DNA from: Limonium bicolor
Lineage: Eukaryota; Streptophyta; Magnoliopsida; Caryophyllales; Plumbaginaceae
Assembly: GCA_023374045.1 (NCBI GenBank)
Contig: CM041780.1
Span: 37,773,030 to 37,837,029 of the forward strand
Direction of reading: 5' to 3'
Length of the DNA: 64,000 nucleotides
Each line of letters opens with the position of its first letter. Within the stretch, counting starts at the first letter, position 1. Made by a program: the position numbers and the translations under genes. The notes under the pieces are model-generated. The model was not told the origin of the DNA. It ran no database searches and was given only the letters and a program-made list of their open reading frames with translations. Shown in pieces: positions 1-10,726 of the stretch.

Positions 1-1560
1 TATACTGAGACCAGAAAACTGAAACTTGAAAGACTGAAAAACAGCAACTGATTTACCTTCTTCTAACTCTCTGTTTGTTCATGAATCTGCCTTTAAACTT
101 TCCTCAATTAATTTAGTTGTGTGGTTAAAAACCTAAATGCAGTTTTAACCCCCAAAACGAATTCAAAGCAACTTACATAACACCTCTGAGAACTCTCTGT
201 ACAGGCCCGAGAAAACCCCAGAACTGAATACAAACTGAAATAAAAGCTGAAGCATGTTTCTTTTCTGTTATGTACATTTGATTTATAGTTCCTCCTGGAT
301 TGTCTAGCTAATAAGTTAGGTGTTTATCCAAAGCTTGAAACTCTAAACAACCCACAGATATATCATTCAAGCTGGAACTGGCACACCCGATAACAACTCA
401 ACCCAGAAGACAAACTGAAACACTACGCATCAGAGACTGGAACTCCATATATTTTTTTCTTTTGTTTTGTTTGTTCATGACTTGCTTTTCTCTCGTTTTC
501 CCTAGGCTCTTTAGCCATTATGTTTTCACATCCTAACATAGTTTATAGTTTGAAACATCCCAAGGCAGCCCAGGTAGGCTACTGAAACCATTCTACAAAA
601 ACTACAACTGTTGCAGAAAACTGGAGATAGCAGCTGGTATATTTCATTCATTCTCTTTCCTTTGCCTCTGAGTTGACTCTCGTTTTTCTTAAAAAGTTAA
701 CACATGTAGTTAGGTAATTATTAAGGCTTTAGGCTCATAAAATTCTCAACACGATTTTTTTTTTGTTCTCTGTAATAGAATCATGTAGGACTTAAGTTCT
801 CAGAAGAACTATAGAACTGAAAATACAAAACTGATATTTCTCTTATGTTTCTCTTCTTGTTCTTTCGTCTTTTCACGAATATGCCCTTGAATTCCTTTCC
901 CCCCCCCAACCTGTCTGCCACTTAGCTAAGTGTGGTATTGAGATTTCTAAACTCAAGACAAAACTCCACATCATTACTCAAGTTACTGAGACTTCATTAT
1001 ACCAAAACCGAAACATAACTGAAACAAGAACTGTACTATCCCTTTACGTTTCTTTTCTGTTTTCACTAGTTCTGACTCCCAACTTCCTAAATGAATACAC
1101 CAGCTGGGTAGGTGCGTTAGTACTGACTTGGGGGTTTATTGTTAACTAACACAACCCTATTAAGCCATTTGTCACAAGGTTATACAGAAAGCCTAAGGTT
1201 TTTTTCTGGAGAAGTTGAAAACTGAAACTTACCACCTGTTATCTTCTCTTCTAGTTAACTGATTTGGTTTCCAGTTTTCCCTCATTGTCAAGTCACTTGA
1301 TTAAATGTTTTAACATAGTTTCCACCCCTCAAACAAAACCCACAATCACGTAGGTAACCGCTCTGAAACTCCTTACACAGAAGATAGAAACCTGGAATAT
1401 TGGAATCTAACCCTGGTATATTTTCCCTCCTTCTGTTTTATTTCATTTCCTTAAACGTCCTCACGTTTGGATAACTAGGCAGGTGTGCTATAGTGTTGTA
1501 GGTGTACCTTTACTTAATACCATTCCAGGACCGCATGAATGCTGAGAACCATATTACAGA
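1..1560. repeat. Degenerate ~195-bp repeat units inside LTR-A (left copy)
   Basis: A weakly conserved module recurs: a C/T-rich stretch (tttgttcatga, tttccctc), then ctagctaagtgttttaa-like sequence, then ctctgagaactct..acagaaactgaaa. Landmark positions are about 71, 289, 470, 660, 869, 1060, 1256 and 1438, giving an average spacing near 195 bp. Units are strongly diverged, so this is an old internal amplification rather than a fresh satellite. It continues the better-preserved series at 5940-9010 in the other LTR copy. Confidence 0.55.
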
Positions 1561-2680
1561 TTTCGAAGTTTATTAATCTTGACAGAACCTTGTCACACCA
1601 GGTTGCTCTGATTTCCTTTTTTTTCTCTATCTCAGCCACTACCAGGTTTATTACTACTTTAGCTTAGGGTATTAGCAAGCTTTAGGAGGACAACAGAAAC
1701 GACACGGAATAAAGGTTGGTGCAAAACTGGAATGTTTTAGAGTTTTTACCTTCTGGTTACTGCTTCAGGTGAGGAAGGCAGCTATACTCCAGTTTAGTCC
1801 CGGTAAGGCTTAGAAGGCTGCATGTGTGGTTGTGGCATAACAGGAACCAGAAAGAAATGGATTAAGAAGATTTCTACTGTTATCCTCGACAGAAGGGTGG
1901 AAAGATAAAACAGGAGGTGGTGTTTACCTGATGCGGATGTTTGAACCAGGGTGCTGGTCCCTAATTGGTATTTGTTCTGGTTTGAATGAAGCTGCAGCTA
2001 CTTGTAAAGGGCTTGTCTTTACTGCATGAGTTACGTTTTGAATCAGGGAAAGAGGAGACCAGGAGGAATGGAAGTGGAAAGAAAGGAAGGAAAACAGCAC
2101 AAATCAGTAGCACTTACCTACGTGCGAAAAGAACCAGAGAGAATTGGCAAGAGGTTCTGTTCATGCAGAGCTGGGTATGCAAAAGGGCGGAGGGATAGTT
2201 GTATAACACCGGTTATGGAGGTAATGCTCTCAGTCCAAAAGATAGTGGCATGGGAGTTTGCAAAAGAAAGCATAACCTGATGCGTAAGAGTTTGGAGCAG
2301 AACAGGCTCTGTGCATGTCACTGTTTTTTTTTAAACCAAGGTCGATGCAGAATGGTGCTTGAGGTCTCCAAGGGCGTGTCCCCTTAATACTTTTACAGAA
2401 CCCCACAATAATCACTCACTACCTGCCCACTACGATGACAGAAGACACGGTAAGTAGCTGTCTGTTGTTTTGTGTTTGGCGACTGAGGTCGACATCAGCA
2501 GTAGGCTGGTGTCTGTTCTGGTTATTTTCTTTTTTGTTCTTTCAATGTTGTTACTGAAATTTTTTTTTTGATGCGGGTATTACAGAGAATAGACGCAGAG
2601 AGGGGGTAGTTGGAATGGTGGTGATTCGCTACTGAAGTATCTTTACTAGTTGTAAATCGTTGGTAATCATTACTGAATTC

Positions 2681-2751
2681 GAGCTCAGCTCAATCGGTTA
2701 AAGCATTAGGGAAGGTATGGGAGGTCTCGGGTTCGAGCCTCAGCGGGAGCG
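2681..2751 (+). other. tRNA-like Pol III promoter module (SINE-head-like) in LTR-A, left copy
   Basis: An A-box-like CAGCTCAATCGG (2686-2697) is followed about 33 bp later by a near-canonical B box GGTTCGAGCC (2730-2739), then GC-rich sequence and a T-rich run from about 2760. Spacing and order fit an internal RNA polymerase III promoter as in tRNAs and tRNA-derived SINEs. No full cloverleaf can be folded by eye, so this is not called a tRNA gene. It runs antisense to the retrotransposon and is preserved in both LTR copies. Confidence 0.45.
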
Positions 2752-2887
2752 TCTCTGCTCCTTTTCCTTTCTTTTTTTATATGGGTTATACATGTTTATT
2801 TATGTATGTAAGGCCATATAATATATATGGCATTATATTTATTTATTTATTTGTTACAAGGTTATGCGACGTTATCATTTTTATTAC

Positions 2888-3019
2888 AACGTTACGATAT
2901 CGTAACGTTACGTACATGTAGTTTTCGCATTCGTACTTATATAAGTACGTGACTTTATTAATATGTAACGTCATCACGCGTACGGACATGTATATATACT
3001 AGATTTAATTGTCCGTACG
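2888..3019. promoter_or_regulatory. Cluster of GTAC-rich palindromes at the outer end of LTR-A
   Basis: Three inverted repeats lie within 132 bp. One is a perfect 22-bp palindrome (2888-2909, half-site AACGTTACGAT). The second is a perfect 18-bp palindrome CGTACTTATATAAGTACG (2932-2949). The third is CGTACGGACA (2979-2988) pairing with TGTCCGTACG (3010-3019). In element sense they lie in the first 200 bp of the LTR (U3). The right copy keeps the second (15757-15774) and third (15804-15813 with 15835-15844), but the first has a mismatch. A regulatory role is inference. Confidence 0.5.
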
Positions 3020-3085
3020 TTATATTATGTCCGAATTATAAAACGCGTTATGATTTTATGCGGTTTAACGTTCAGGGGTATTTCA

Positions 3086-3122
3086 ACTTACCCCCCTTAA
3101 AAGAGACTCCGTCCCGAAGTCT
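3086..3122 (-). promoter_or_regulatory. LTR-A polypurine tract with adjacent stem-loop
   Basis: On the minus strand CTTTTAAGGGGGGTAAGT ends exactly at the 3' LTR start, where the plus-strand DNA primer of an LTR retrotransposon is expected. The tract is 3091-3103. Next to it, arms 3104-3111 and 3115-3122 form a short stem with one C-A mismatch around a 3-nt loop. The same PPT-plus-hairpin layout occurs at 3456-3489 and in LTR-D. Confidence 0.75.
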
Positions 3123-3455
3123 TACTTCCTTAACTTATATTTTCCACTCTTGGTAATCTTAGGGATCCAGTCCCACAATCATTATCGATACCCAAAGGAT
3201 TAATTCCATAATTATAATGCTCGGTGCTTCTAAGCGCCGTGCCACATCAGTGGCTTCACACTAGTTCTCATAGTAGACCAAGAAGCTAGCAATGTGTATG
3301 CTAAAGTGCAACCCAAGGCGCACGACATTCCTTCATACATAGCGTACATAACATTTTCACATGCAATCCAAACACACAAACCTACCAACCAACCACGAGT
3401 GGTTGTAGGAATACAACATAGTAAGTCAACACACATCCAAAACAAAACGCGCTTA

Positions 3456-3489
3456 CCCCCCTTAAAAGAGGGGTACACCCCCGTACCCT
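3456..3489 (-). promoter_or_regulatory. Second, internal PPT-like tract with stem-loop (LTR-A)
   Basis: Minus-strand CTTTTAAGGGGGGTAAG recurs about 365 bp inside the element (3456-3468), matching the terminal PPT. It is followed on the plus strand by GGGTAC (3471-3476) and GTACCC (3483-3488), a 6-bp stem with a 6-nt loop. The stem sequence is unlike that at the terminal PPT, but its position is the same. Central plus-strand priming is a possible role (inference). Confidence 0.55.
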
Positions 3490-3653
3490 ATACTAAGCCG
3501 AAACATCGATGAAACAATCACAAGAACTTACTGCAAGTTATTATTGCCCTTGCAAGCGGTTTAGGTCAGTAAAGTCGTGCCTCACATTACTAACCCATAA
3601 CCCCGTTTCCCAAATTTAGGTTTTCCTATTCTCGGTACTTCTCTGTTCCAGTC

Positions 3654-3681
3654 ATCAGAGCGCAACTACGCTCTGATACCT
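3654..3681 (-). promoter_or_regulatory. LTR-A primer-binding site inside a hairpin
   Basis: Minus-strand AGGTATCAGAGC (3670-3681) matches 11 of 12 bases of TGGTATCAGAGC, the usual plant initiator-tRNA-Met PBS, and lies 5 nt from the LTR end at 3687. The PBS is one arm of a perfect 9-bp inverted repeat: ATCAGAGCG (3654-3662), 6-nt loop, CGCTCTGAT (3669-3677). This sets element direction and the right LTR boundary. Confidence 0.8.
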
Positions 3682-4077
3682 CTTTCTGTAACACCCCCGA
3701 ATAACGATCAACAATTAAACGACGCGTCTAAAGGTAACATGAGATGTCTACGCAGCGGTTCCTACTCTATTCGGGTGCTATAGACGCCAACCACCCACGT
3801 GGTTGACAGACCACTTTACTAACACCAAGTTACGGTCTGAATGACTGGAAGTCCAACCTTAACGAAATCCAACTACAACATAAAGTACAACCCAAGTACC
3901 GAGCGTCTATAGTATAGTTAATAACTTAAACAACACAACCCGAACTTACAACAAGGGTCTAGTGATACATAGTCATAACCCATACATAAGAAAGCATACT
4001 ACTTAAAAGTCTTGCCCAAATGGACTACCCCCATGGTAGTCATTCCACCTACGCTCCGTCACGTTCCAGATGATCAC

Positions 4078-4100
4078 CTGTAAAAATAAAGGACTCAGCA
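4078..4100 (-). promoter_or_regulatory. Splice-acceptor-like block in LTR-A
   Basis: Minus strand reads CCTTTATTTTTACAG then GTGATC: a T-rich tract ending CAG/G, the consensus of a 3' splice site. It sits beside a GCTGAG-containing block that also flanks the same signal in LTR-C and LTR-D. Use as a splice site is unproven. Confidence 0.4.
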
Positions 4101-4419
4101 AAACTATGCTGAGTATGAACGTGTGAAGCCCGCATGTTACCGGGCCACACGACTACTTGGTCGATTATTATTGAGTCAATTTACATGCTATAATAAAGCA
4201 GTAAAGCACACATCAGCACATCATGATATCATACACACTCATCGGTAACATAGCAACATCAAAAGCAACCAAACACAACTTGCAAGTAGCAATGTCAAAC
4301 ACGCAACTCAGCACAATAAGCTGCTAACGTAGCAACAACAATCAAGTAATTTATAGGACGTGTGCGTAGGTATATTATACCGTCGATCCTCACTATGGGA
4401 TCATTCAAGAGGTTATGTA

Positions 4420-5285
4420 TTGTTTTCTTGTTCTCATTACACATGTTTTCCTTTCTTCTCTTGCACCGAATTAGGGGATATAGGTTAGATCCCGAGACTT
4501 GCTATGTAGGTGCTACTCATTACTTGTTTCTTAAAGGATCACATTCGTGACTTTCTCTTGTTTGTTTGGTCTCATTACACAAGTTTTCCTCTATTCTCTG
4601 GCACCGAGTCAGGGGGATATAGATTAGATCCCGAGACTTCATTATGTAGGTGCTAATCGTTCTTGTTTCTTTAAGGATTGTTTGGGAATTCTATTATCAC
4701 CGCACGTTGGAGGACGTCTCCTCCATAGCTAGTCCCCCATTCCCGACACCCAGGGGCGAGAAAGCGGAGTCACCTCTAGACTCCAGGATAAGCTTCACCA
4801 ATTTGTCACTCCCACATTCCCGACACCCAGGGTCGAGAAAGCAGAAGTCACCTCTGGACTCCGGGATGTGCTGAGAAAGTGGGGTCACCCAGGGACACCC
4901 AAAACATATTCCACCATAGACGGTCGAAGGATCTGATGCAGATGCCAACTCCCGATCATCCATACCGCGCGGCCCGAGCTGTTGTCTTCCCGGGTTGTTC
5001 TCATGTTTCACAGTTGGTACTTTTCGTTTCATTATCATTATAATCTCGACACCATAGTGGGTGTCATTAGCGGTCCTCTAAAGTTAGAGAGGATTTTTCT
5101 CTTTGTATAGTTCTTTTGTTTTGTCTACGTGGTTCGTCATGTCTCACCAAAGGAGACTTGCTCTTCATTATCATTAATGAATAGACACCATAGTGGGTGT
5201 CATGGTAGTCCTCAATGGTTTAGAGAGGAGTTCCCCTTATAGAGTTTTCTTTGTTTTCATAATTCGTAGTAGTTCATCTCAAGGT
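4420..5285. repeat. Three local tandem duplications in the LTR-A right LTR
   Basis: Three different modules are each present twice head-to-tail. About 130 bp at 4420-4548 and 4551-4685 shares 'gatcccgagactt..atgtaggtgct'. About 76 bp at 4735-4805 and 4811-4880 shares 'cattcccgacacccagg'. About 135 bp at 5030-5160 and 5165-5285 shares 'gacaccatagtgggtgtcat', which is itself an inverted repeat (GACACC..GGTGTC). The copies are diverged, so these are old events. Confidence 0.65.
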
Positions 5286-5939
5286 CCATAACCGAGAAAG
5301 GGACTAAACTACTGTGTGCGCGCAAGTAATATGCCACAAGGATATATATAACAAGCATAAGCAAGCCACAAGAAGCAATCCAATTTTCATGCTTTAGTCT
5401 TAGAGTCATTGTCAAAGAAAGCACACAGCACACAAGCCGTGTAACACGGCAACATACGAACCACACATGTCCATACCTGGATCAGAAGCAAGTAGTCTCA
5501 CACACGGAGTCCTGGTCGAAGTTCGCTACGGCCCTAGCGTTAATTACAAACAATGTGTCAGTTTATGATTTCATGTGACAACCTTTGTGACACTCCCCGA
5601 ATTTATTAATTTATTATCGGGTGTTATTTCCTAGATAAATCTTCGTTGAATGTTCAACCTTTATTCACCCTTAGGACTTCCCACGTGTTAGACTTTATGT
5701 TACTCCTAGGGCATTCACACCCTTATTTTACACGTTAACTAAGTCCTTTGTCCTAGCTACTGTTTTAGAGCATTCAAGCGTCAACCGTGTAACATGTTTC
5801 TATAAGATAGATTTAACTTGTCTACAAGGTATTCCCTTCTTAGCTAAGTGGTTATGTTTTGAGCTCATTATTTACACAATAACACTCCTCAATCACTTCT
5901 AGAACTCCCTTATATTGAAGCTTAAATATTTCCAAACTG

Positions 5940-8900
5940 AAATAAGGTTCTTGTATATAACCTTATTTTATCACACCTTTAATATGTCTAACGGTGTCTA
6001 AACTTCCCGAGTGGTTTTGTAAGTTTAGCTAGATGCATTAGAAAGGTTTTGGGTTCAATATAACTCCAACATCACCCTCATAACACCCATGTAACTCAAT
6101 TATACAGAAACTACATCTTTAATGAAATCTGAGACACAATCTATATATCTCCTCTTGATTCTTGTATCTAGCTAGTTCAACTAATGTTTGATGCTTTCCT
6201 ACAGAATTTACCCATCCAGATATGGGTGTTAACACTGTTTTAGACTCAACTAAACACTCACAGACCTCCTACTCTTAAGTACACAGAAACAACCCAACCT
6301 TGACAATCTGAAAATAAAAATGAATTGGAACCACATAACTAACAATCTCTCTTTTGTTTCTGTTTTGTAATTATTAATCTGCTTCCAAATCTCACCCAGA
6401 GATTTTACCCAACTAGATAATAGTATTAGGGAGGTCTTAGACTTAAAAACAACTCAAAATAACGCTGCTAGCATCTCTGAGAATTGGTTGTACAGAAGAC
6501 AGGAACTGCAGAAATCTGAGAACAACATCTGTATACTTTCTCTTCATTCCTCCACATTCTATGATTGTTTCGACTTATAACTTCCCCAAGCAGTCACTTA
6601 CTTAATTAAGTGTTTTCTCTTGGTTCTAGTTTTAAGATAACAGATCCCTAATCGCAGGAGAACCCCTCTGAGATAGTGTTATACCGAGACTAAACTCTCA
6701 GAAAGGACTATAAAACTGAAGCAACAACATATGATATTCCTCCTTCTATTCTCTTCTGTGATTCACCTAACTGTTTTTTGACTTTTCCCTCTATTTGATT
6801 TCCCCTCTAGCTAAGTGTGTTATCAGGTTTTTAAAACTTGAAACAGACCCAAGGCAAAACCGCTCATACCACTGCGAAGTTTTAATATGAAGTGAATGGT
6901 ACTGAAACAGAAACAGACAACTTTCTTCGATTTATTCTTCACTCCTTGCTCTAGTTTCTTTCTTGATGCTTCCAACTATTCCCAACCGCTTTAGTTTCTT
7001 AGTTGAGTGTTTTGGTGAAGTTTTTACCTTTAAACAATCCCAACATAGGACTGTTAACTCCTCTGAAATCTCCCAATACAGAACTGGTAATACTGGGAAA
7101 ATTGAAACATAATTTAGTTTACTCCTCCCCTCTCAGTGCATCAGATGGGTTTTTCTTTTCTTATAAAACACTCCCACATATTGCTAACTTAGACAGGTAC
7201 ACCAATACTGTTTTGAGTAACTTATTAAGCCCAATACTATCCTTGTACTGTTCTGAGAAGTTTGTATACAGAAACCCAAACATTTCTGAAACTGATAACT
7301 AACTCTTGCATTTCTTCTGTTGTTTACTTCTGTTTCTTTTCTAGGCTGACTTACAACTTTCCTTCCAAGAGTTTAGCTGTTTAGTTAAAGTTGTAATACC
7401 GTTTTAATCTTTAAGACAACCCCAACACCATGCTGCTAATTCCACTGGGGCATGCGTATACTGAGACCAGAAAACTGAAACTTGAAAGACTGAAAAACAG
7501 CAACTGATTTACCTTCTTCTAACTCTCTGTTTGTTCATGAATCCGCCTTTAAACTTTCCTCAATTAATTTAGTTGTGTGGTTAAAAACCTAAATGCAGTT
7601 TTAACCCCCAAAACGAATTCAAAGCAACTTACATAACACCTCTGAGAACTCTCTGTACAGGCCCAAGAAAACCCCAGAACTGAATACAAACTGAAAGAAA
7701 AGCTGAAGCATGTTTCTTTTCTGTTATGTACATTTGATTTATAGTTCCTCCTGGAGTGTCTAGCTAATAAGTTAGGTGTTTATCCGAAGCTAAAAACTCT
7801 AAACAACCCACAGATATATCATTCAAGCTGGAACTGGCCCACCCGATAACAACTCAACCCAGAAGACAAACTGAAACACTACGCACCAGAGACTAGAACT
7901 CCATATATTTTTTTCTTTTCTTTTGTTTGTTCATGACTTGCTTTTCTCTCGTTTTCCCTAGGCTCTTTAGCCATTATGTTTTCACATCCTAACATAGTTT
8001 ATAGTTCGAAACATCCCAAGGCATCCCAGGTACGCTACTGAAACCATTCTACAAAAACTGGAACTGTTGCAGAAAACTGGAGATAGCAGCTGGTATATTT
8101 CATTCATTCTCTTTCCTTTGCCTCTGAGTTGACTCTCGTTTTTCTTAAAAAGTTAACACATGTAGTTAGGTAATTATTAAGGCTTTAGGCTCATAAAATT
8201 CTCAACACGATTTTTTTTTTTTTGGTTCTCTGTAATAGAATCATGTAGGACTTAAGTTCTCAGAAGAACTATAGAACTGAAAATACAAAACTGATATTTC
8301 TCTTATGTTTCTCTTCTTGTTCTTTCGTCTTTTCACAAATATGCCCTTGAATTCCTTTCCCCCCCCCCCCAACCTGTCTGCCACTTAGCTAAGTGTGGTA
8401 TTGAGATTTCTAAACTCAAGACAAAACTCCACATCATTACTCAAGTTACTGAGACTTCATTATACCAAAACCGAAACATAACTGAAACAGGAACTGTACT
8501 ATCCCTTTACGTTTCTTTTCTGTTTTCACTAGTTCTGACTCCCAACTTCCTAAATGAATACACCAGCTGGGTAGGTGCGTTAGTACTGACTTGGGGGTTT
8601 ATTGTTAACTAACACAACCCTATTAAGCCATCTGTCACAAGGTTTTACAGAAAGCCAAAGGTTTTTTTCTGGAGAAGTTGAAAACTGAAACTTACCACCT
8701 GTTATCTTCTCTTCTAGTTAACTAATTTGGTTTCTAGTTTTCCCTCATTGTCAAGTCACTTGATTAAATGTTTTAACATAGTTTCCACCCCTCAAACAAA
8801 ACCCACAATCACGTAGGTAACCGCTCTGAAACTCCTTACACAGAATATAGAAACCTGGAATATTGGAATCTAACCCTGGTATATTTTCCCTCCTTCTGTT

Positions 8901-9010
8901 TTATTTCCTTTCCTTAAACGTCCTCACGTTCGGATAACTAGGCAGGTGTGCTATAGTGTTGTAGGTGTACCTTTACTTAATACCATTCCAGGACCGCATG
9001 AATGCTGAGA
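5940..9010. repeat. ~195-bp periodic repeat array in the LTR-A right LTR
   Basis: The C/T-rich landmark (ctgttt..ttcatgatttgct or similar) recurs near 6160, 6360, 6557, 6754, 6950, 7139, 7330 and 7527, spacings 189-200 bp. It continues through the segment matching 1-1560. That is about 15 diverged units. The 99-aa frame at 7003-7302 falls within these units and is not a gene. Confidence 0.55.
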
Positions 9011-9985
9011 ACCATATTACAGATTTCGAAGTTTATTAATCCTGACAGAACCTTGTCACACCAGGTTGCTCTGATTTCCTTTTTTTTGTCTATCTCAACC
9101 ACTACCGGGTTTATTACTACTTTAGCTCAGGGTATTAGCAAGCTTTAGGAGGACAACAGAAACGACATAGTAGAAAGGTTGGTGCAAAACTGGAATGTTT
9201 TAGAGTTTTTACCTTCTGGTTACTGCTTCAGGTGAGGAAGGCAGCTATACTCCAGTTTAGTCCCGGTAAGGCTTAGAAGGCTGCATGTGTGGTTGTGACA
9301 TAACAGGAACCAGAAAGAAATGGATTAAGAAGATTTATACTGTTATCCTCGACAAAAGGGTGGAAAGATAAAACAGGAGGTGGTGTTTACCTGATGCGGA
9401 TGTTTGAACCAGGGTGCTGGTCCCTAATTGGTATCTGTTCTGGTTTGAATGAAGCTGCAGCTACTTGTAAAGGGCTTGGCTTTACTGCATGAGTTACGTT
9501 TTGAATCAGGGAAAGAGGAGATCAGGAGGAATGGGAGTGGAAAGAAAGGAAGGAAAACAGCACAGATCAGTAGCACTTACCTACGTGCGAAAAGAACCAG
9601 AGAGAATTGGCAAGAGCTTCTGTTCATGCAGAGCTAGGTATGCAAAAGGGCGGAGGGATAGTTGTATAACACCGGTTATGGAGGTAATGCTCTCAGTCCA
9701 CAAGACAGTGGCATGGGAGTTTGCAAAAGAAAGCATAACCTGATGCGTAAGAGTTTGGAGCTGTAACACCCCTATAATAATAAAACAACAGCGGAAAATA
9801 AACTAAAGGCGCTACAGACCATCGGGCTCCAAACACCCGGTACCAACCTCACCAATTACAACCATTACAATTAACTAAGTTACGGTCTGAACTCGAGAAA
9901 AACTTAACACAAACATAATAGAAATTAAACACATTAACTCTCCACAAAACCTAGTCCCATCCCAAACGCTCATTCTCTTCGTGGC

Positions 9986-10020
9986 CACCTGTAAATCAAT
10001 TCGTACCTGCAAGATGAAAC
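9986..10020 (-). promoter_or_regulatory. Splice-acceptor-like sites in LTR-B
   Basis: Minus strand carries GTTTCATCTTGCAG followed by GTACGAATT, then TTGATTTACAG followed by GTGGCC. Both are CAG/GT junctions after T-rich runs. The position near the LTR 3' end parallels similar junctions in LTR-A, LTR-C and LTR-D. Function is inferred only from pattern. Confidence 0.35.
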
Positions 10021-10416
10021 CAAGCAGCCCACCTCGAGAAGGGTGAGTCAGTTCCCTGGAATGGAACTGGTACAATTCTCCAAAAACAAACTTATAAAAC
10101 ATAACTCTTCAAAATAAACAGTAACATGAAAACAAACTCTTAAAAGTAAAACAGAGATAAAGCACTTCAAAACAATCAAGTTAAAGAGAAAAGAAAACAA
10201 GACAAAGATAGAGATAGAGAACTTCCAAACCAAGTCATCCACTTAAGTAGTCACACCACATAGTTAGTAAGCATCCATTTCCTTAGTTAAACCCAATTCC
10301 CGTTAGGAGTAGAAAAACTCAGATAGCCACAAAGGACTAGGAATGTTTAAACAGATCCAAGAACCAAGAACTCAGGAGTGGAATAATTCAACTGGGAGAG
10401 ATGGCCCCCACCGCCA

Positions 10417-10602
10417 ATCACGTCCTTTTATGACAGGGGATATACAGCCCCTCACTGTTTATCACGTCCCCTTTTGGGGACAGGGGATATACAGCCCCTC
10501 ACTGTCTATCACGTCCCTTTTTGGGACAGGGGATATACAGCCCCTCACTGTCTATCACGTCCCTTTTTGGGACAGGGGATATACAGCCCCTCACTGTTAC
10601 CA
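10417..10602. repeat. 46-47-bp minisatellite with GTCCC..GGGAC hairpins
   Basis: About 3.7 copies of a 46-47-bp unit; 'gacagggga' recurs at 10432, 10479, 10525 and 10571. Each unit holds GTCCC(C)TTTT(T)(G)GGGAC, a perfect small hairpin, and AGGGG..CCCCT, a second. Repetitive reading frames across it only reflect the tandem repeat. Confidence 0.85.
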
Positions 10603-10682
10603 TTGAAGACGCGCGCACGTCGAATGAAAGATTTCCAAGATTGACCTTTTCCAAAAATCCCGCTAGATCACAACTACCCAGA

Positions 10683-10726
10683 GCAATACCAAAACACTCA
10701 GTCCTACAGAGTGCAGAAGCGTAAAC
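10683..10726. other. 44-bp motif shared with the LTR-D interior
   Basis: The block from gcaataccaaaac to gaagcgtaaac differs at two positions from 56567-56610 in the LTR-D interior. The flanks do not obviously match. In one frame both would read a peptide ending QSAEA before a stop, but the context gives no gene. Likely a conserved cis element or an exchanged fragment between long-LTR families. Confidence 0.6.

Larger units (their letters stand above)
1..3085 (-). mobile_element. LTR-A, 3' LTR (left copy, truncated by window start)
   Basis: This is the distal part of a very long LTR. It is near-identical to 7457-15910 once the LTR-B insertion in that copy is removed (about 3085 versus 3089 bp). 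On the minus strand the LTR begins TGAAATACCCC at 3085. It is directly preceded, in element sense, by a polypurine tract, which makes this the 3' LTR of a minus-strand element. Termini of this kind (TGAAATACC...GGTGTTACA) with an initiator-Met-type PBS are usual for Tekay/Del-like Ty3/gypsy elements; the lineage is inferred because no protein is encoded. Short frames in 1986-2415 are not credible genes. The left end lies outside the window. Confidence 0.85.
3086..3686 (-). mobile_element. LTR-A internal domain (601 bp, non-coding)
   Basis: The whole interior between the two LTRs is 601 bp, bounded by a PPT (3086-3103) and a PBS (3670-3681). It has no recognisable gag or pol and no ORF above about 80 codons that resembles a protein. 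It also holds a second PPT-like tract. The element must rely on proteins from other elements. It is non-autonomous, with an LTR more than ten times longer than its interior. Alternative: a longer interior was lost by internal deletion. Confidence 0.75.

Noticed and set aside
1986..2415. Overlapping 60-84-codon frames near 2000-2400, repeated near 9450-9770
   Set aside because: Several frames on both strands are open at once with no protein-like pattern; they are LTR-A sequence present in both copies.
2681..2751. Functional tRNA gene
   Set aside because: A and B boxes are present, but no acceptor stem or anticodon arm can be formed with confidence.
5581..5661. TGTGACACTCCCCG...GTTCA (5586-5656) with ACCTT on both sides, looking like a tiny solo LTR
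   Set aside because: Only 71 bp, the flanking repeat extends into both ends (caaccttt), and there is no PBS or PPT nearby. Chance or micro-duplication is more likely. It was also considered as the LTR-A boundary, but the PBS at 3670-3681 places that at 3687.
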